64,000 nucleotides of DNA from Ideonella paludis. GTDB lineage: Bacteria; Pseudomonadota; Gammaproteobacteria; Burkholderiales; Burkholderiaceae_C. Position numbers and translations under genes: made by a program. The notes beneath the pieces were generated by a model. It was given only the letters and a program-made list of their open reading frames with translations, was not told the DNA's origin and made no database searches. The number at the start of each line of letters is the position of its first letter. Position 1 is the stretch's first letter. This document shows, piece after piece, positions 1-8,069 of this stretch. The stretch lies in the NCBI RefSeq assembly GCF_018069865.1, contig NZ_JAGQDG010000004.1, positions 186,001 through 250,000 of the forward strand. The letters run 5' to 3'.

Positions 1-669
1 AATGATGGCCTCAAAGCGGCTCTGAGCGGCACCAAACTCAGCGCGCTGGTCATTGATGGTGTCGATGGCGGTGTCAATGTCGTCGATCACTGCATCAATG
101 CCGCCCGAGGTCGTCGAGGCACCAATTGCCGCGCTTGAGCCCGTGACGGCCGAGATGTCGCTGTTGCCCACCATATTGGCGGTCGACACGGTGACGCGGT
201 CGTCTGCAGCGGTGTTGGCACCGATCTGGAACTCCATGTCCGTGGCCGTGGTGCCCAGCAAGCTCTTGCCGTTGAAGGTGGTGCCACCCAGCACGCGGCT
301 GATTTCGCTTTGCAGCTGGGTGAATTCCTTGTTCAGCGAGTCTTTGTCGGAGCTGCTGTTGGTGGCATTGCGGGATTGCACCGCCAACTCACGCATGCGC
401 TGCAGCGCGTCGCCCACCTTAGAGAGTGCGCCTTCAGCCGTCTGCGCCATGGAGACGCCGTCGTTGGCATTGCGCACCGCCACATTCATGCCGCGCACTT
501 GGGCGCTCATGCGCTCGGCAATGGCCAGGCCGGCAGCGTCGTCCTTGGCAGAGTTGATGCGCAGGCCTGAGGACAGACGCTGCATCGAGGTGGACAGCGA
601 GTTCTGCGAGGCGTGCAAGTTGCGCTGGGCGTTCAGCGAACCGATGTTGGTGTTGATCGTCATGGGCAT
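1..669 (-). CDS. fliC: Flagellin, 5' part (runs off left edge)
   Basis: Encodes the filament subunit exported by the flagellar type III system. The 223 visible codons begin MPMTINTNIGSLNAQRNL, the D0 signature, followed by the D1 motif SSGLRINSAKDDAAGLAI. The last visible residues (FGAAQSRFEAII) match the start of the C-terminal D1/D0 helix, so the variable D2/D3 part is very short and the whole protein is probably about 270-280 aa. The start at 669 has a GAGAAGGAG ribosome site 7 nt upstream. A second in-frame ATG at 663 has worse spacing. The gene is divergent from the glycosyltransferase genes at 923-3984, which suggests the filament is glycosylated (inference). Confidence 0.95.
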   Translation of the reverse strand, partial: MPMTINTNIGSLNAQRNLHASQNSLSTSMQRLSSGLRINSAKDDAAGLAIAERMSAQVRGMNVAVRNANDGVSMAQTAEGALSKVGDALQRMRELAVQSRNATNSSSDKDSLNKEFTQLQSEISRVLGGTTFNGKSLLGTTATDMEFQIGANTAADDRVTVSTANMVGNSDISAVTGSSAAIGASTTSGGIDAVIDDIDTAIDTINDQRAEFGAAQSRFEAII

Positions 670-760
670 GTCAGTACTCCTTCTCGGGGTATCAAAAAAC
701 GAGGTCCTGGTGGACTTTCGGTTGCGCCCCCGGATGAAAGTGGTTGGGGCCGTGATTTGC

Positions 761-788
761 TTTTCGGAGGGGTGATCGCGGAACTTGA
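761..788 (-). promoter_or_regulatory. Candidate sigma-28 (FliA) promoter of flagellin
   Basis: Read on the minus strand, TCAA (788-785) is followed after 16 nt by TCCGAAAA (768-761), close to the flagellar sigma-28 pattern TAAA-N15-GCCGATAA. The same spacing and layout occur upstream of motA at 23855-23882. The leader to the flagellin ATG would be roughly 85 nt. Seen by eye only. Confidence 0.45.
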
Positions 789-922
789 GGGTTTTTTGTG
801 CCGCTTTTCATCGCATCAGTTTTGGCGCCTGGTGCCGAGCCCCCCGCTTCGCTGTGAGATGGCGGCAAACCTGCCTTCTTTTCGGCGCTTATCGCGCGGG
901 TCTGAACCCTCAAGCTCAGGCG

Positions 923-2071
923 ATGACTGCCTTGCCCCCTTCCGCCCTGTACCGCGTGGCGCTGGTGATGATCGTGCGCGACGAGGCCCCCCGCATCAGC
1001 CGCGCCATTCACAGCCTCAAACCCTGGGTGGATGAATGCGTGGTGCTGGACACCGGCTCGCGCGACGACACCGTGGCGCTGGCCCAAGCCGCTGGCGCCC
1101 GCGTCGGCCACTTTGTGTGGTGCGACGACTTTGCCGCCGCCCGCAATGCAGCGCTGGAGCTGGCCGGCGCCGACTGGCATGTGGTGCTTGATGCGGATGA
1201 ATGGCTCTCCAGCGGCGGGGCCAGCATTGCCGCCCTGCGCAAGCAGGCCCCTGCCTTTGTGGGCCAAGTGATGGTGGACAGCCACTTTGGCCACGAGGGC
1301 GAGCGCGCCCCAAGCTGGCTGCCCCGCGTGCTGCCCGGCTGGGTGCGCTATGAGGGCCGCATCCATGAGCAACCCCGCCGTGGCCCACCTACCCAGCGCC
1401 TGCCGGTGGTGTTTGAACACCTGGGCTACGCCCCGGCAGCCTTGGCGCAAAAGGCCGGCCGCAATGCCGCGCTGCTGGGCGAAGCCCTGAAGGACAGCCC
1501 CCACGACCCCTATCTTTGGTATCAGCTGGGCAAAGACCACGATGTCTATGAACGCTGGGCCCAAGCCATTGATTGCTTTGAGCAGGCCTGCAAGGCCCTG
1601 CCACCGCAAGCCCCCCTGCCGAGCTGGCGGCACGACCTGGAAGTGCGCTGCTTGCATGCTTTAAAGCGCGCCGGCCGACATGCCGAGGGCGTGCTGCGCG
1701 CCGAAGCTGGGCTGGGCCTGTGGAGCCACTCGCCAGATTTCTTCTTTGCACTGGGCGACCTGCTGCTGGACTGGGCCACCCAAGACCTGGGCCGCGCCGA
1801 GGAGCTGCTGCCCATGATTGAAGATGCTTGGCAGCGCTGCCTGATGCTGGGCGAGCGCCCAGACCTCGAAGGCTCGGTCGCCGGGCGTGGCAGCCACTTG
1901 GCGGCCCGCAACTTGGTGCTGCTCTATCAAGTGATGGAGCGCCCCGAAGACGCCGCTGCGCTGATGGCGCTGGCCCAGCCGCCCGCCCCCACCCGTTTGG
2001 AACAAGCCCAGCCGGGAGCCGCTTATCAACCCGCTGCTGCCCCCGCGGCTGCGGCAGCATCTGCCCCATGA
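923..2071 (+). CDS. Glycosyltransferase family 2 with C-terminal TPR-like region
   Basis: Predicted cytosolic sugar transferase of 382 aa. Residues 11-95 carry the GT2/SunS-like fold: VALVMIVRDE at the start of the Rossmann sheet, LDTGSRDDT, and the metal-binding DAD (residues 90-92) in VVLDADEW. The second half (from about residue 190) is helical and rich in Ala/Leu with TPR-like spacing (PHDPYLWYQLGKDHDV). The start at 923 is chosen because homology to GT2 begins at once; the frame extends further upstream without coding character. Its stop overlaps the next start as ATGA, so the two are translationally coupled. Position next to flagellin suggests a role in flagellin glycosylation (inference); the sugar cannot be told. 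Confidence 0.85.
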   Translation: MTALPPSALYRVALVMIVRDEAPRISRAIHSLKPWVDECVVLDTGSRDDTVALAQAAGARVGHFVWCDDFAAARNAALELAGADWHVVLDADEWLSSGGASIAALRKQAPAFVGQVMVDSHFGHEGERAPSWLPRVLPGWVRYEGRIHEQPRRGPPTQRLPVVFEHLGYAPAALAQKAGRNAALLGEALKDSPHDPYLWYQLGKDHDVYERWAQAIDCFEQACKALPPQAPLPSWRHDLEVRCLHALKRAGRHAEGVLRAEAGLGLWSHSPDFFFALGDLLLDWATQDLGRAEELLPMIEDAWQRCLMLGERPDLEGSVAGRGSHLAARNLVLLYQVMERPEDAAALMALAQPPAPTRLEQAQPGAAYQPAAAPAAAAASAP

Positions 2072-3984
2072 AGAACACCCGCCAACGCGCCGAGGCGCAC
2101 CGCCAAGCCGGCCTCAAAGCCATGCAGGCCCGCGCCTGGGCGCAAGCCCGCAGCGAGTTTGAACGCGCCACCCAGCTCGCCCCGCAAGATGGCCTGATGT
2201 GGATGAACTTGGCCCGGGCCTACTTGCAAACCGGCGACTTGCCCGCTGCCACCGAGGCCGCCCAACGCGCCTTGCAAGTCACCCCCAAAGACCCGCTGGC
2301 CTGCCGCTTGGTGGCTGAGTGCCTGAGCCGCACCAACCGCTTTGACGAAGCGGCGGTGGTGTTTGACCACTTCCCCGCCGACGCGCCGCGCGACCACGAC
2401 TGGCACAACGCCCACGGCAATGCCTTGTTCCAATCTCGCCGCCTGCAAGACGCCGTCGGCGCCTTCTTCCAAGCCCTGGCCTTGAAGATCGACGCCCCGC
2501 TGGCGCACTACCGCTTGGGGCTGTGCTTCAAAGACCTGGACATGGTGGCCGAGGCCACCGAGTGCTTCCGCACCGTGGTCACGCTGGACAAGGGCTCAAC
2601 ACGCGCGCTGGCGCTCTCGCTGCTGGTGCACGAGGGCCGCCAGAGCTGCGACTGGAGCCGCGTGGAAGAAGACACCGCTGCCCTGCTGGCTGCGCTGGAC
2701 GACACCGACACCAGCGTGGGCCAACTGCTCTCGCCCTTTGCCTTGCTGGCCGTGGACGCCAGCCCCGCCCAGCAAAAGCGCATTGGTCAGCTCCGCACCC
2801 AAGGCTTGGCCGGCGCGGCCCAGCCCATGCCGGCACCGGGCCCACGCCGCCCCGGCCCCATCCGCATTGGCTATTTGTCCAGCGACTTCCACCAGCACGC
2901 CACTGCCGTGCTGATGACCGAGCTGCTGGAGCGCCGCGACCGCCAAAACTTTGAAGTCTGGCTCTACTCCCACAGCGTGGACGATGGGCATGCCATCACC
3001 GCCCGCGTGCGCGCGGCCTGCGACCACTTTGTCGATGTCAACCATGCCCAAGGCGGCGAAATTGCCCAGCGCATGCGCGACGACGACATCGACATTGCCA
3101 TCGACTTGAAAGGCCACACCCGCGGCAGCCGCTTTGAGCTGCTGGCCTACCGGCCCGCCCGCGTGCAAGTGGCTTACCTGGGCTACCCCGCCACCACCGG
3201 CGCAAATTTCATCGACTACATCATTGGCGACCCGGTGGTCACCCCGCTGGCACACGCCGAGAACTACACCGAACACATCGCGCAGTTGCCCGACAGCTAC
3301 CAGCCCAACGACCGCCAGCGCGCCCTGCCCCCGGCCCCCAGCCGTGCCAGCTTGGGCCTGCCCGACGACAAAGTGGTGCTGTGCTGCTTCAACCAGACCT
3401 ACAAGCTCTCGCCCCACATGCTGGACCTGTGGGCCAAGATCTTGCACCAAGCCCCCAACACCGTGCTGTGGATGTTGGCCTGGAACCCCCAAGCCCGCGC
3501 CCGCCTGGACGCCGAGCTGGCGCAGCGCGGCATCAGCCAAGCGCGCGTGTTCTGGGCGCCCAAGCAAAACCTGGCCGAACACATCGCCCGCCTGCGCGCC
3601 GCCGACCTGTTCTTAGACACCTGGCCTTGCAACGCCCACACCACCGCCAGCGAGGCCCTGTGGGCCGGCGTGCCCGTGCTGACATTGCCGGGCGCCACCT
3701 ATGCCTCCCGCGTGGCCGCCAGCCTGGTGACCGCCTGCGGCCAAGCCGAGCTGGCCTGCGAGAGCGAGGCCGACTACGTCCACACCGCTGCCGCCCTGGC
3801 CCAAGATATTCCCCGACTGCGCGCCCTGCAGCAGCACCTAGACACCCAACGCCTGCACCTGCCGCTCTTTGACACCAACCGCTATGTGCGCCACTACGAG
3901 GCCTTGCTGAGCCGCATGTTTGAGCGCCAGCAAGCGGGCCTGGCGCCAGGAGCGCTGAAGGCGGAGTTGTTGGTGCGGGCGTGA
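2068..3984 (+). CDS. O-linked GlcNAc transferase-like protein (GT41, SPINDLY type)
   Basis: 638 aa. Residues ~1-200 are TPR repeats (WMNLARAYLQTGDLPAATEAAQRAL is one). From ~residue 265 the GT41 catalytic region starts with RIGYLSSDFHQHA, which carries the family's conserved His, and continues through DLKGHTRGSR, VQVAYLGYPATTG and LDTWPCNAHTTASEALWAGVPVLTLPG, the nucleotide-sugar binding stretch. The family adds single sugars to Ser/Thr of cytosolic proteins, and bacterial members often glycosylate flagellin before export. The ATG at 2068 overlaps the TGA of the GT2 gene, which fixes the start. The last ~65 codons are repeated as a fragment at 4293-4499. Confidence 0.9.
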   Translation: MKNTRQRAEAHRQAGLKAMQARAWAQARSEFERATQLAPQDGLMWMNLARAYLQTGDLPAATEAAQRALQVTPKDPLACRLVAECLSRTNRFDEAAVVFDHFPADAPRDHDWHNAHGNALFQSRRLQDAVGAFFQALALKIDAPLAHYRLGLCFKDLDMVAEATECFRTVVTLDKGSTRALALSLLVHEGRQSCDWSRVEEDTAALLAALDDTDTSVGQLLSPFALLAVDASPAQQKRIGQLRTQGLAGAAQPMPAPGPRRPGPIRIGYLSSDFHQHATAVLMTELLERRDRQNFEVWLYSHSVDDGHAITARVRAACDHFVDVNHAQGGEIAQRMRDDDIDIAIDLKGHTRGSRFELLAYRPARVQVAYLGYPATTGANFIDYIIGDPVVTPLAHAENYTEHIAQLPDSYQPNDRQRALPPAPSRASLGLPDDKVVLCCFNQTYKLSPHMLDLWAKILHQAPNTVLWMLAWNPQARARLDAELAQRGISQARVFWAPKQNLAEHIARLRAADLFLDTWPCNAHTTASEALWAGVPVLTLPGATYASRVAASLVTACGQAELACESEADYVHTAAALAQDIPRLRALQQHLDTQRLHLPLFDTNRYVRHYEALLSRMFERQQAGLAPGALKAELLVRA

Positions 3985-3997
3985 GCTTCAGGGGAGG

Positions 3998-4201
3998 TCA
4001 GCCCCCCGGGTTCTTCTTTTTGGGGCCTTGTGCAACAGGCTCCTTCTGTTCCTTCTTCTTTTGTTTCGGCTTTTGCTTCTGAGCGGTAGCCGACTCGGTC
4101 TTTTGCTTGCTGACGGCCGACCCGTCATCAGCCGCCATCGCTGTGGGTGACAGCAAGCTACTGACGACTACCGCCGTGCAAAACGCTAAAGAAGTCTTCA
4201 T
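3998..4201 (-). CDS. Small secreted Lys/Gln-rich protein (copy A)
   Basis: 67 aa: an N-terminal signal peptide (MKTSLAFCTAVVVSSLLSPTAMA, cleavage after AMA) followed by about 44 residues almost without hydrophobics, dominated by Lys, Gln, Glu and Ala (KQKPKQKKKEQKEP), ending in Pro-Gly-Gly. AAGGA lies 7 nt before the ATG. A close paralogue is at 5564-5776, and similarity between the two extends into both flanks. No family is recognised. The mature part is probably disordered and strongly cationic; binding to an anionic surface would fit but is speculation. Confidence 0.65.
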   Translation of the reverse strand: MKTSLAFCTAVVVSSLLSPTAMAADDGSAVSKQKTESATAQKQKPKQKKKEQKEPVAQGPKKKNPGG

Positions 4202-4282
4202 GATTCATCCTTAATGCCCGAGTCGAGAGAAACAAGCATAAGCGTGAATCACAACTTATGCCAAGCATGGGCTCACATTGAA
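3999..4282. repeat. Duplicated segment, copy A
   Basis: This segment, covering the small Lys/Gln-rich gene plus about 80 bp upstream of it, is repeated in the same orientation at about 5561-5852. Shared stretches outside the gene include GTCAGCCCCCCGGG at the 3' side and GAGAAACAAGCA, AACTTATGCC and GGCTCAC on the 5' side. Confidence 0.7.
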
Positions 4283-4292
4283 GGTTGCAGAT

Positions 4293-4499
4293 GCCGCCCT
4301 GGCCCAAGACCTACCCCGCCTGCGCGCCCTGCAGCAGCACCTGGACGCCCAACGCCTCCACCTGCCGCTCTTTGGCACTAACCGCTATGTGCGCCAGGAC
4401 CAGGCCCTGCTGAGCCGCCTGTTTGAGCGCCAGCGAGCGGGCTTGGCGCCGGGGGCGCTGAAGGCAGCGTTGTTGGTGAAGGGCCGACAGGGCGCCTGA
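4293..4499 (+). pseudogene. Duplicated 3' end of the GT41 gene
   Basis: An open frame of about 68 codons that reproduces the last ~65 codons of the O-GlcNAc-transferase-like gene (3789-3984) with scattered substitutions (AALAQDLPRLRALQQHLDAQ against AALAQDIPRLRALQQHLDTQ). It lacks the catalytic region and any convincing start or ribosome site, so it is a relic of a duplication or of recombination between two tandem GT41 genes. The frame is intact to its stop, so the event is recent or the tail is still read. Confidence 0.85.
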
Positions 4500-4500
4500 A

Positions 4501-4881
4501 CTACTTCAGGGTGCCAACCGCAACTTTGCGCCCGCCCTCAAAGACGACAAAGGCCTTGTCGCCAGCACGAACCTTGAACTTCTCGGCGCACACCAAGCTC
4601 AGGTCTGCCGTTTGCCCGGGCTCGACCTTCTCAAGCGCTTGGGGCACGCGGACCGTGCAAGTCACCGCGTCGCCTTCGGCAGAAAACTGAACTTGCGGAC
4701 GGTAGTTGTCGTAGAAGGGGTTATCCCGGCCCACCTTGCCCTCCCGTGCCAACAGCGTGAGGGTGACTGGGGTGCTGACGCCTCCCGGATAGACCACGAC
4801 CGTTTGGTCAGCCGCCTGGGCGACGCTCGCGGTGCTGAGCGCACACGCTGAAATGAGGAACAAGCCAAGTGTTTTCATCAT
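4501..4881 (-). CDS. Secreted protein of unknown function
   Basis: 126 aa with a clear signal peptide (MMKTLGLFLISACALSTASVAQA) and a mature domain of about 100 residues that looks all-beta (alternating Val/Thr stretches, e.g. VVVYPGGVSTPVTLTLL and KAFVVFEGGRKVAVGTL). It has two cysteines (in VTCTVRV and SLVCAEKF) that could form a disulfide in the periplasm. Start taken at the first of two adjacent ATGs, since homology to a signal peptide begins there; the upstream extension is not hydrophobic. Not assigned to a family. It abuts the GT41 fragment stop by one base. Confidence 0.7.
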   Translation of the reverse strand: MMKTLGLFLISACALSTASVAQAADQTVVVYPGGVSTPVTLTLLAREGKVGRDNPFYDNYRPQVQFSAEGDAVTCTVRVPQALEKVEPGQTADLSLVCAEKFKVRAGDKAFVVFEGGRKVAVGTLK

Positions 4882-4938
4882 GGCTTGAGTGTAGGGCCAC
4901 GACACCGCCTGACGCGGCCCGCCTTCAGACTCGTGGCC

Positions 4939-5319
4939 TCACTTGGGCACGAACTGAACAATCTCGCCGTTATCGCGCTTGTAGTGCATCACGCCCTTGA
5001 GCAGGCGCACCTCGTTGCACGTTCTCTCCCGGCCACGAAGCTGGCCGCAAAGCTTGCCGTCTTCAACCTGCCACTGGCCGTCCCCATTGAAGCCACGGCT
5101 GGTGTTGATGAAGAAGTAGCCATTCGCCTTGTACTCCAGCCGCCAGCTCGTGCCATCGGCGAGCTTCACATCGTGGACCTTGTCCTCGACATACTTGCGA
5201 ATGTCCCCGCTGCTCATGGCTTCTCCGCCCTGAGGAAACTCTTGGGCCAGCGCCGCGCCCTGAAGCGCCATAAGGGTCACAAGGGCCGCAGCGGCAAGCC
5301 CATTCATTTGCTTTGACAT
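4939..5319 (-). CDS. Secreted protein of unknown function
   Basis: 126 aa. Signal peptide MSKQMNGLAAAALVTLMALQGAALA, then a compact domain with MSSGDIRKYVEDKVHDVKL, WRLEYKANGYFFI, GQWQVEDGKLCGQLRG and a second Cys in RERTCNEVRL. The pattern of a short helix followed by a beta sheet describing a fill-in of W, Y, F residues resembles small periplasmic beta-barrel domains known from DUF families, but I cannot name one. GGAG lies 9 nt before the ATG. It lies upstream of the gene at 4501-4881 on the same strand with 57 nt between them, so the pair may be co-transcribed. Confidence 0.7.
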   Translation of the reverse strand: MSKQMNGLAAAALVTLMALQGAALAQEFPQGGEAMSSGDIRKYVEDKVHDVKLADGTSWRLEYKANGYFFINTSRGFNGDGQWQVEDGKLCGQLRGRERTCNEVRLLKGVMHYKRDNGEIVQFVPK

Positions 5320-5563
5320 CGTCTCTACTCCAACAAAAGTTTTCGAGAGACAGAATGGTCAAGCTCGAAGCTGCGCAAACCGGCAGCGCGGTGTTTCTCA
5401 AAACACAGCGAGTAGCGCCATCAGCGCCTCCTGATGACGCCGATTGTGAGCAGCATCGAGCTCTGCAGCCTCCTCAGCCTTAAGGAGGAAATGATCAAAC
5501 GTCGAGGGTCATTACCCCAAGCAGCGACTGGCCATGGCTGCATCGCCCTACATCTGGGAGCGG
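5320..5563. other. Non-coding gap
   Basis: No convincing gene. It contains a short dyad CCTCCT...AGGAGG near 5468-5488 and presumably the promoter of the secreted-protein genes to the left; no clear -10/-35 pair was found. Confidence 0.4.
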
Positions 5564-5852
5564 TCAGCCCCCCGGGCTTCCTCCGCGTTTGGTGCCCTCC
5601 GCAACAGGCTTCTTTTCTTCCTTTTTCTTCTGCTTCTGTTTCGGCTTTTGATTCTGAGCTTTCGCTGAGTCAGCCTTTTGCTTGTTGACCGCCGCCCCGT
5701 CATCAGCAGCCATTGCTGTGGGTGAAAGCAAGCAACCAACGACCATCGCCGTGAACAACGCTAAAGAAGTCTTCATGATTCAGCCCTCAAAAGAGTCTGG
5801 AGAAACAAGCACAAGCATGACTCAAAAACTTATGCCGGGCATCGGCTCACCT
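5561..5852. repeat. Duplicated segment, copy B
   Basis: Second copy of the segment at 3999-4282. The match fades on the right at about 5852, just before the last attC of the integron array. Confidence 0.65.
5564..5776 (-). CDS. Small secreted Lys/Gln-rich protein (copy B)
   Basis: 70 aa paralogue of 3998-4201: signal peptide MKTSLALFTAMVVGCLLSPTAMA, then ADDGAAVNKQKADSAKAQ and a Lys/Gln/Glu tract, ending GGSPGG. A GAGGG ribosome site precedes the ATG. Conservation of signal peptide, charge pattern and Gly-rich tail with many silent and conservative changes suggests both copies have been maintained as proteins. Function unknown. Confidence 0.65.
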   Translation of the reverse strand: MKTSLALFTAMVVGCLLSPTAMAADDGAAVNKQKADSAKAQNQKPKQKQKKKEEKKPVAEGTKRGGSPGG

Positions 5853-5897
5853 TCAAGCTCGCCAACACCGCTCTGGAAGGGAAACCATGACGGTTGA

Positions 5898-5934
5898 CGC
5901 TTGACTCAACGGGAAGTCCCTGTGAGGGTTAGGC
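5898..5934 (-). repeat. attC, right half only
   Basis: Ends with GTTAGGC (5928-5934) and keeps the arm GGGAAGTCCCTGTGAGGGTT, matching the right arm of the 143 bp attC sites at 6275 and 14297. The left half has been replaced or lost, so this is the distal end of the recognisable array. Confidence 0.65.
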
Positions 5935-6189
5935 ACCTGTGTGCTCAAGAAGCTGCGCCTGTTCGACGGAGGGATCACCTTCGGGATAGTGATACCACTG
6001 GCCATGCGGGGAAAGCTCGCCACAAGCGGGACACTGGGTTTTTGGCCACTTGTAGCTACAGCCCGGACACACGCCACCAGTCCAGAAGGTATGCCATGTC
6101 GTGCCGCAACTAGGAATGCAGTCCCATCTGTCCTCAGGCTGGGGCCTGTATTCGCATTTCGGACAGTAGATCTCTGGGTCATTCTTCAT
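5929..6189 (-). CDS. Cassette gene: small zinc-ribbon protein
   Basis: 86 aa, no signal peptide. Four paired Cys motifs, CPKC (residues 9-12), C...C in WDCIPSCG, CPGC and CPAC, indicate one or two structural zinc sites of rubredoxin/zinc-ribbon type, with several Trp, Tyr and His (TTWHTFW, GQWYHYPEG) between them. Similar small double zinc-ribbon proteins occur widely with unknown role. Start at the ATG giving MKNDPEIYC; the frame extends upstream into the next attC. Its TAA lies within the attC core GTTAGGC. Confidence 0.75.
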   Translation of the reverse strand: MKNDPEIYCPKCEYRPQPEDRWDCIPSCGTTWHTFWTGGVCPGCSYKWPKTQCPACGELSPHGQWYHYPEGDPSVEQAQLLEHTGA

Positions 6190-6274
6190 GTAGTGCCTCG
6201 TGACTGGTGCAGGGCTGGCCGCCTGAGACGCCGTTCGCGGCCAGAAGGGATACACAGCAAGGGAGTGGGCACGG

Positions 6275-6417
6275 CGGTAACCCTTCTGCGACAGCACTGT
6301 CACGCCGAGCGAATTGAACCCATGCATTGGATCATCTTCAACGTATCAAATGCAGGCTCAGAAAGAAAACACCTCTAGCGCTTGACGAGAAGGGAAGTCC
6401 CTGTAGAGGGGTTAGAC
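6275..6417 (-). repeat. attC, 143 bp
   Basis: Left end CGGTAAC (6275-6281), right end GTTAGAC (6411-6417). Arms pair imperfectly: TAACCCTTCTGCGACAG against CTGTAGAGGGGTTA. The site is the same length as, and differs at only about nine positions from, the attC at 14297-14439. Confidence 0.85.
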
Positions 6418-6427
6418 GTCACTCAAG

Positions 6428-6913
6428 TTACGGTTGGGGCTGCGCAGGGGCGCGCTCCCAATAGTCGGTCCCACTGAGCCACCGAAGCCACAAGTACCCG
6501 AACAGCTTGACTCGTCCTTGCAACAACTCAATCTCGCAGTTGGCGATCGTGCCTTGCATTGGACCTGGCCGAAGGTCGACGACCTTCCCGCCTACCCACT
6601 TGTCGCCGCTCCTGCGTAGCCCGGTGATGAAGATCGCGCCGACAACTTTCGCATCCTTGAGAGCACCCTTGCATCCAGTGCAGATTGGGTCGAAAACTTC
6701 CCCATCCTGCGTCCGCAGGGACACGATCCTGCCATACATCTGATCGCTCTCCAGGAACAACTCGATCGTTGATTCAACGCCACTTGATGCATCCCTAGCG
6801 AGCCATCTGCCAGCAAGGGGCTCGCTAGCGACTGCAAGCGTCGAGACTGCAGGAAGTGAGCATGCAGCCGCGATAGCGGCCACTCGCGGGCACTGAAGCG
6901 CTAGACGCCACAT
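6428..6913 (-). CDS. Cassette gene: DUF2147 family periplasmic protein
   Basis: 161 aa with signal peptide (cleavage likely after LAVA). The mature part shows the DUF2147 pattern: AGRWLARD, STIELFLESDQMYGRIV, the Cys pair DPICTGCKG, DKWVGGKVVDLRPG and a closing DYWERAP. The family is a small periplasmic beta-barrel of unknown function. Its ATG lies 10 nt inside the upstream gene (6901-7365), so both belong to one two-gene cassette and are translationally coupled. Confidence 0.85.
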   Translation of the reverse strand: MWRLALQCPRVAAIAAACSLPAVSTLAVASEPLAGRWLARDASSGVESTIELFLESDQMYGRIVSLRTQDGEVFDPICTGCKGALKDAKVVGAIFITGLRRSGDKWVGGKVVDLRPGPMQGTIANCEIELLQGRVKLFGYLWLRWLSGTDYWERAPAQPQP

Positions 6914-7365
6914 GTCTTCGGGAACACCAGCAGATACTTAACAGCGAGAAGCGAGAACACGCCAACCAATAGTGTGAACTGACCGAACAGGCCGCACCAA
7001 TACATTCCTCTAGAGACTTTGAATCTAGCAAAGAGGGCGCTCTCGTAGCCAAGGTCGCAAAGCACTTCGTAAGATGCCTGGCCTCTCTCGTACACCACGT
7101 TAAAGAGGTACGCGAGCGCGAAGAAGCCTGCCACTGTGCACCCAAGCGCAAAGTACACCATGTATGGCACGTGGCAAAGCATGGTGAGCGGGTTATCTTT
7201 GCCTGCGAACCATCCAATGACTACAAGCAGAATTCCGGCAATCTTCTGATTCGCATCGATGAGTTCCTTGTACGCCTCCTTGAGTGCTTCAAGGTGCACT
7301 TCGAAGATCTTCTTCTCATCGAGCTTTGGCGCGATTGGTGAATCGGAGTTGGCGACAGTGGGCAT
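6901..7365 (-). CDS. Cassette gene: three-helix membrane protein
   Basis: 154 aa. A soluble N-terminal helix (residues ~18-42, FEVHLEALKEAYKELIDANQ) precedes TM helices at about 43-55, 66-88 and 124-146. No family recognised; the layout (helix then TM hairpin, short loops) resembles SLATT-type membrane proteins but this is weak. It shares its cassette with the DUF2147 gene and begins 17 nt from the attC core at 7382, as expected for the 5' end of a cassette. Confidence 0.7.
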   Translation of the reverse strand: MPTVANSDSPIAPKLDEKKIFEVHLEALKEAYKELIDANQKIAGILLVVIGWFAGKDNPLTMLCHVPYMVYFALGCTVAGFFALAYLFNVVYERGQASYEVLCDLGYESALFARFKVSRGMYWCGLFGQFTLLVGVFSLLAVKYLLVFPKTCGV

Positions 7366-7381
7366 TGGCAGTGGTTGTGAC

Positions 7382-7450
7382 GTCTAACGTTGAAGCTGAG
7401 CCTAGAGCGGCGGCCTGCCGACGCGAGTCGGCTCGAGCGATGGGTTAGGC
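7382..7450 (-). repeat. attC, 69 bp
   Basis: Left core GTCTAAC (7382-7388), right core GTTAGGC (7444-7450). Inner boxes GTTGAAGCTGAGC and GGCTCGAGCGATGG and a CGGCCTGCCGACGCGAGTCGG centre give the usual imperfect dyad. The most canonical attC in the array. Confidence 0.92.
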
Positions 7451-7484
7451 CGATAGTGTTGCATTTGGAGTGGCGAACCGCGCT

Positions 7485-8054
7485 TTACTTGCCGACCAGC
7501 GCGTTTGACGCGTACTTTTCCCAGCCCTCCCAGGAGATAAGGGCCGGATTGTTTCCTGGTGAGTCTGGCCAACGAACCGCAACTGCCGTTGTCAATACTT
7601 CCTGCTGAAACTTGGATTCAGAGTAAAGCCTATGCGCGGGTCGAGCAAAGACTCGTACCCCGTTTCCGGAGTAAACCTCAATTGGCTGAGCCGGGCGACT
7701 AAAGCAGAGCCAGCTGAGCCAACTATCACTGTAGTCGGTCGGCATGAACCAAACCTCCAGCGCCTCTTGGGCAACTATTGTCTGCCGCTCTTCACCTGTT
7801 GCAGTCGTCCACTGCACCTTAACTGGCTTCGGCCCTGCGAAGACAATCTTTGTGCCGAGCGGTCCGGAATGAGAGCTACAGAAGTAATGCCCCCACGGGT
7901 ACTGATTCTGGTCGCGCTGTGCGATCTGCCAGCCCGGAGGCAGACTCGCAACAAACCTCGAGATCGCTTGTTCTTGCTGCCGCGTGTCTTCGGCGCTGGC
8001 CACTGTTGCCAGAGTAAGCACAAGAAGCGAAGCTGAAAGGGCCGCGGTGCGCAT
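7485..8054 (-). CDS. Cassette gene: secreted protein of unknown function
   Basis: 189 aa with signal peptide MRTAALSASLLVLTLATVASA. The mature domain has WQIAQRDQNQYPWGHYF, KPVKVQWTT, EVWFMPTDYSDSWLSWLCF and a C-terminal EGWEKYASNAL. Two cysteines (HYFCSS, WLCFSR) could pair. No family is recognised. It is the only gene of its cassette; the coding region ends 35 nt before the attC core. Confidence 0.75.
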   Translation of the reverse strand: MRTAALSASLLVLTLATVASAEDTRQQEQAISRFVASLPPGWQIAQRDQNQYPWGHYFCSSHSGPLGTKIVFAGPKPVKVQWTTATGEERQTIVAQEALEVWFMPTDYSDSWLSWLCFSRPAQPIEVYSGNGVRVFARPAHRLYSESKFQQEVLTTAVAVRWPDSPGNNPALISWEGWEKYASNALVGK

Positions 8055-8069
8055 GATTCTGTTCGTAGT

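Noticed and set aside
4501-5776. Further integron cassettes left of 5898
   Set aside because: Genes are small, secreted and on the cassette strand, but no GTTRRRY/RYYYAAC pairs with arms could be found between them.
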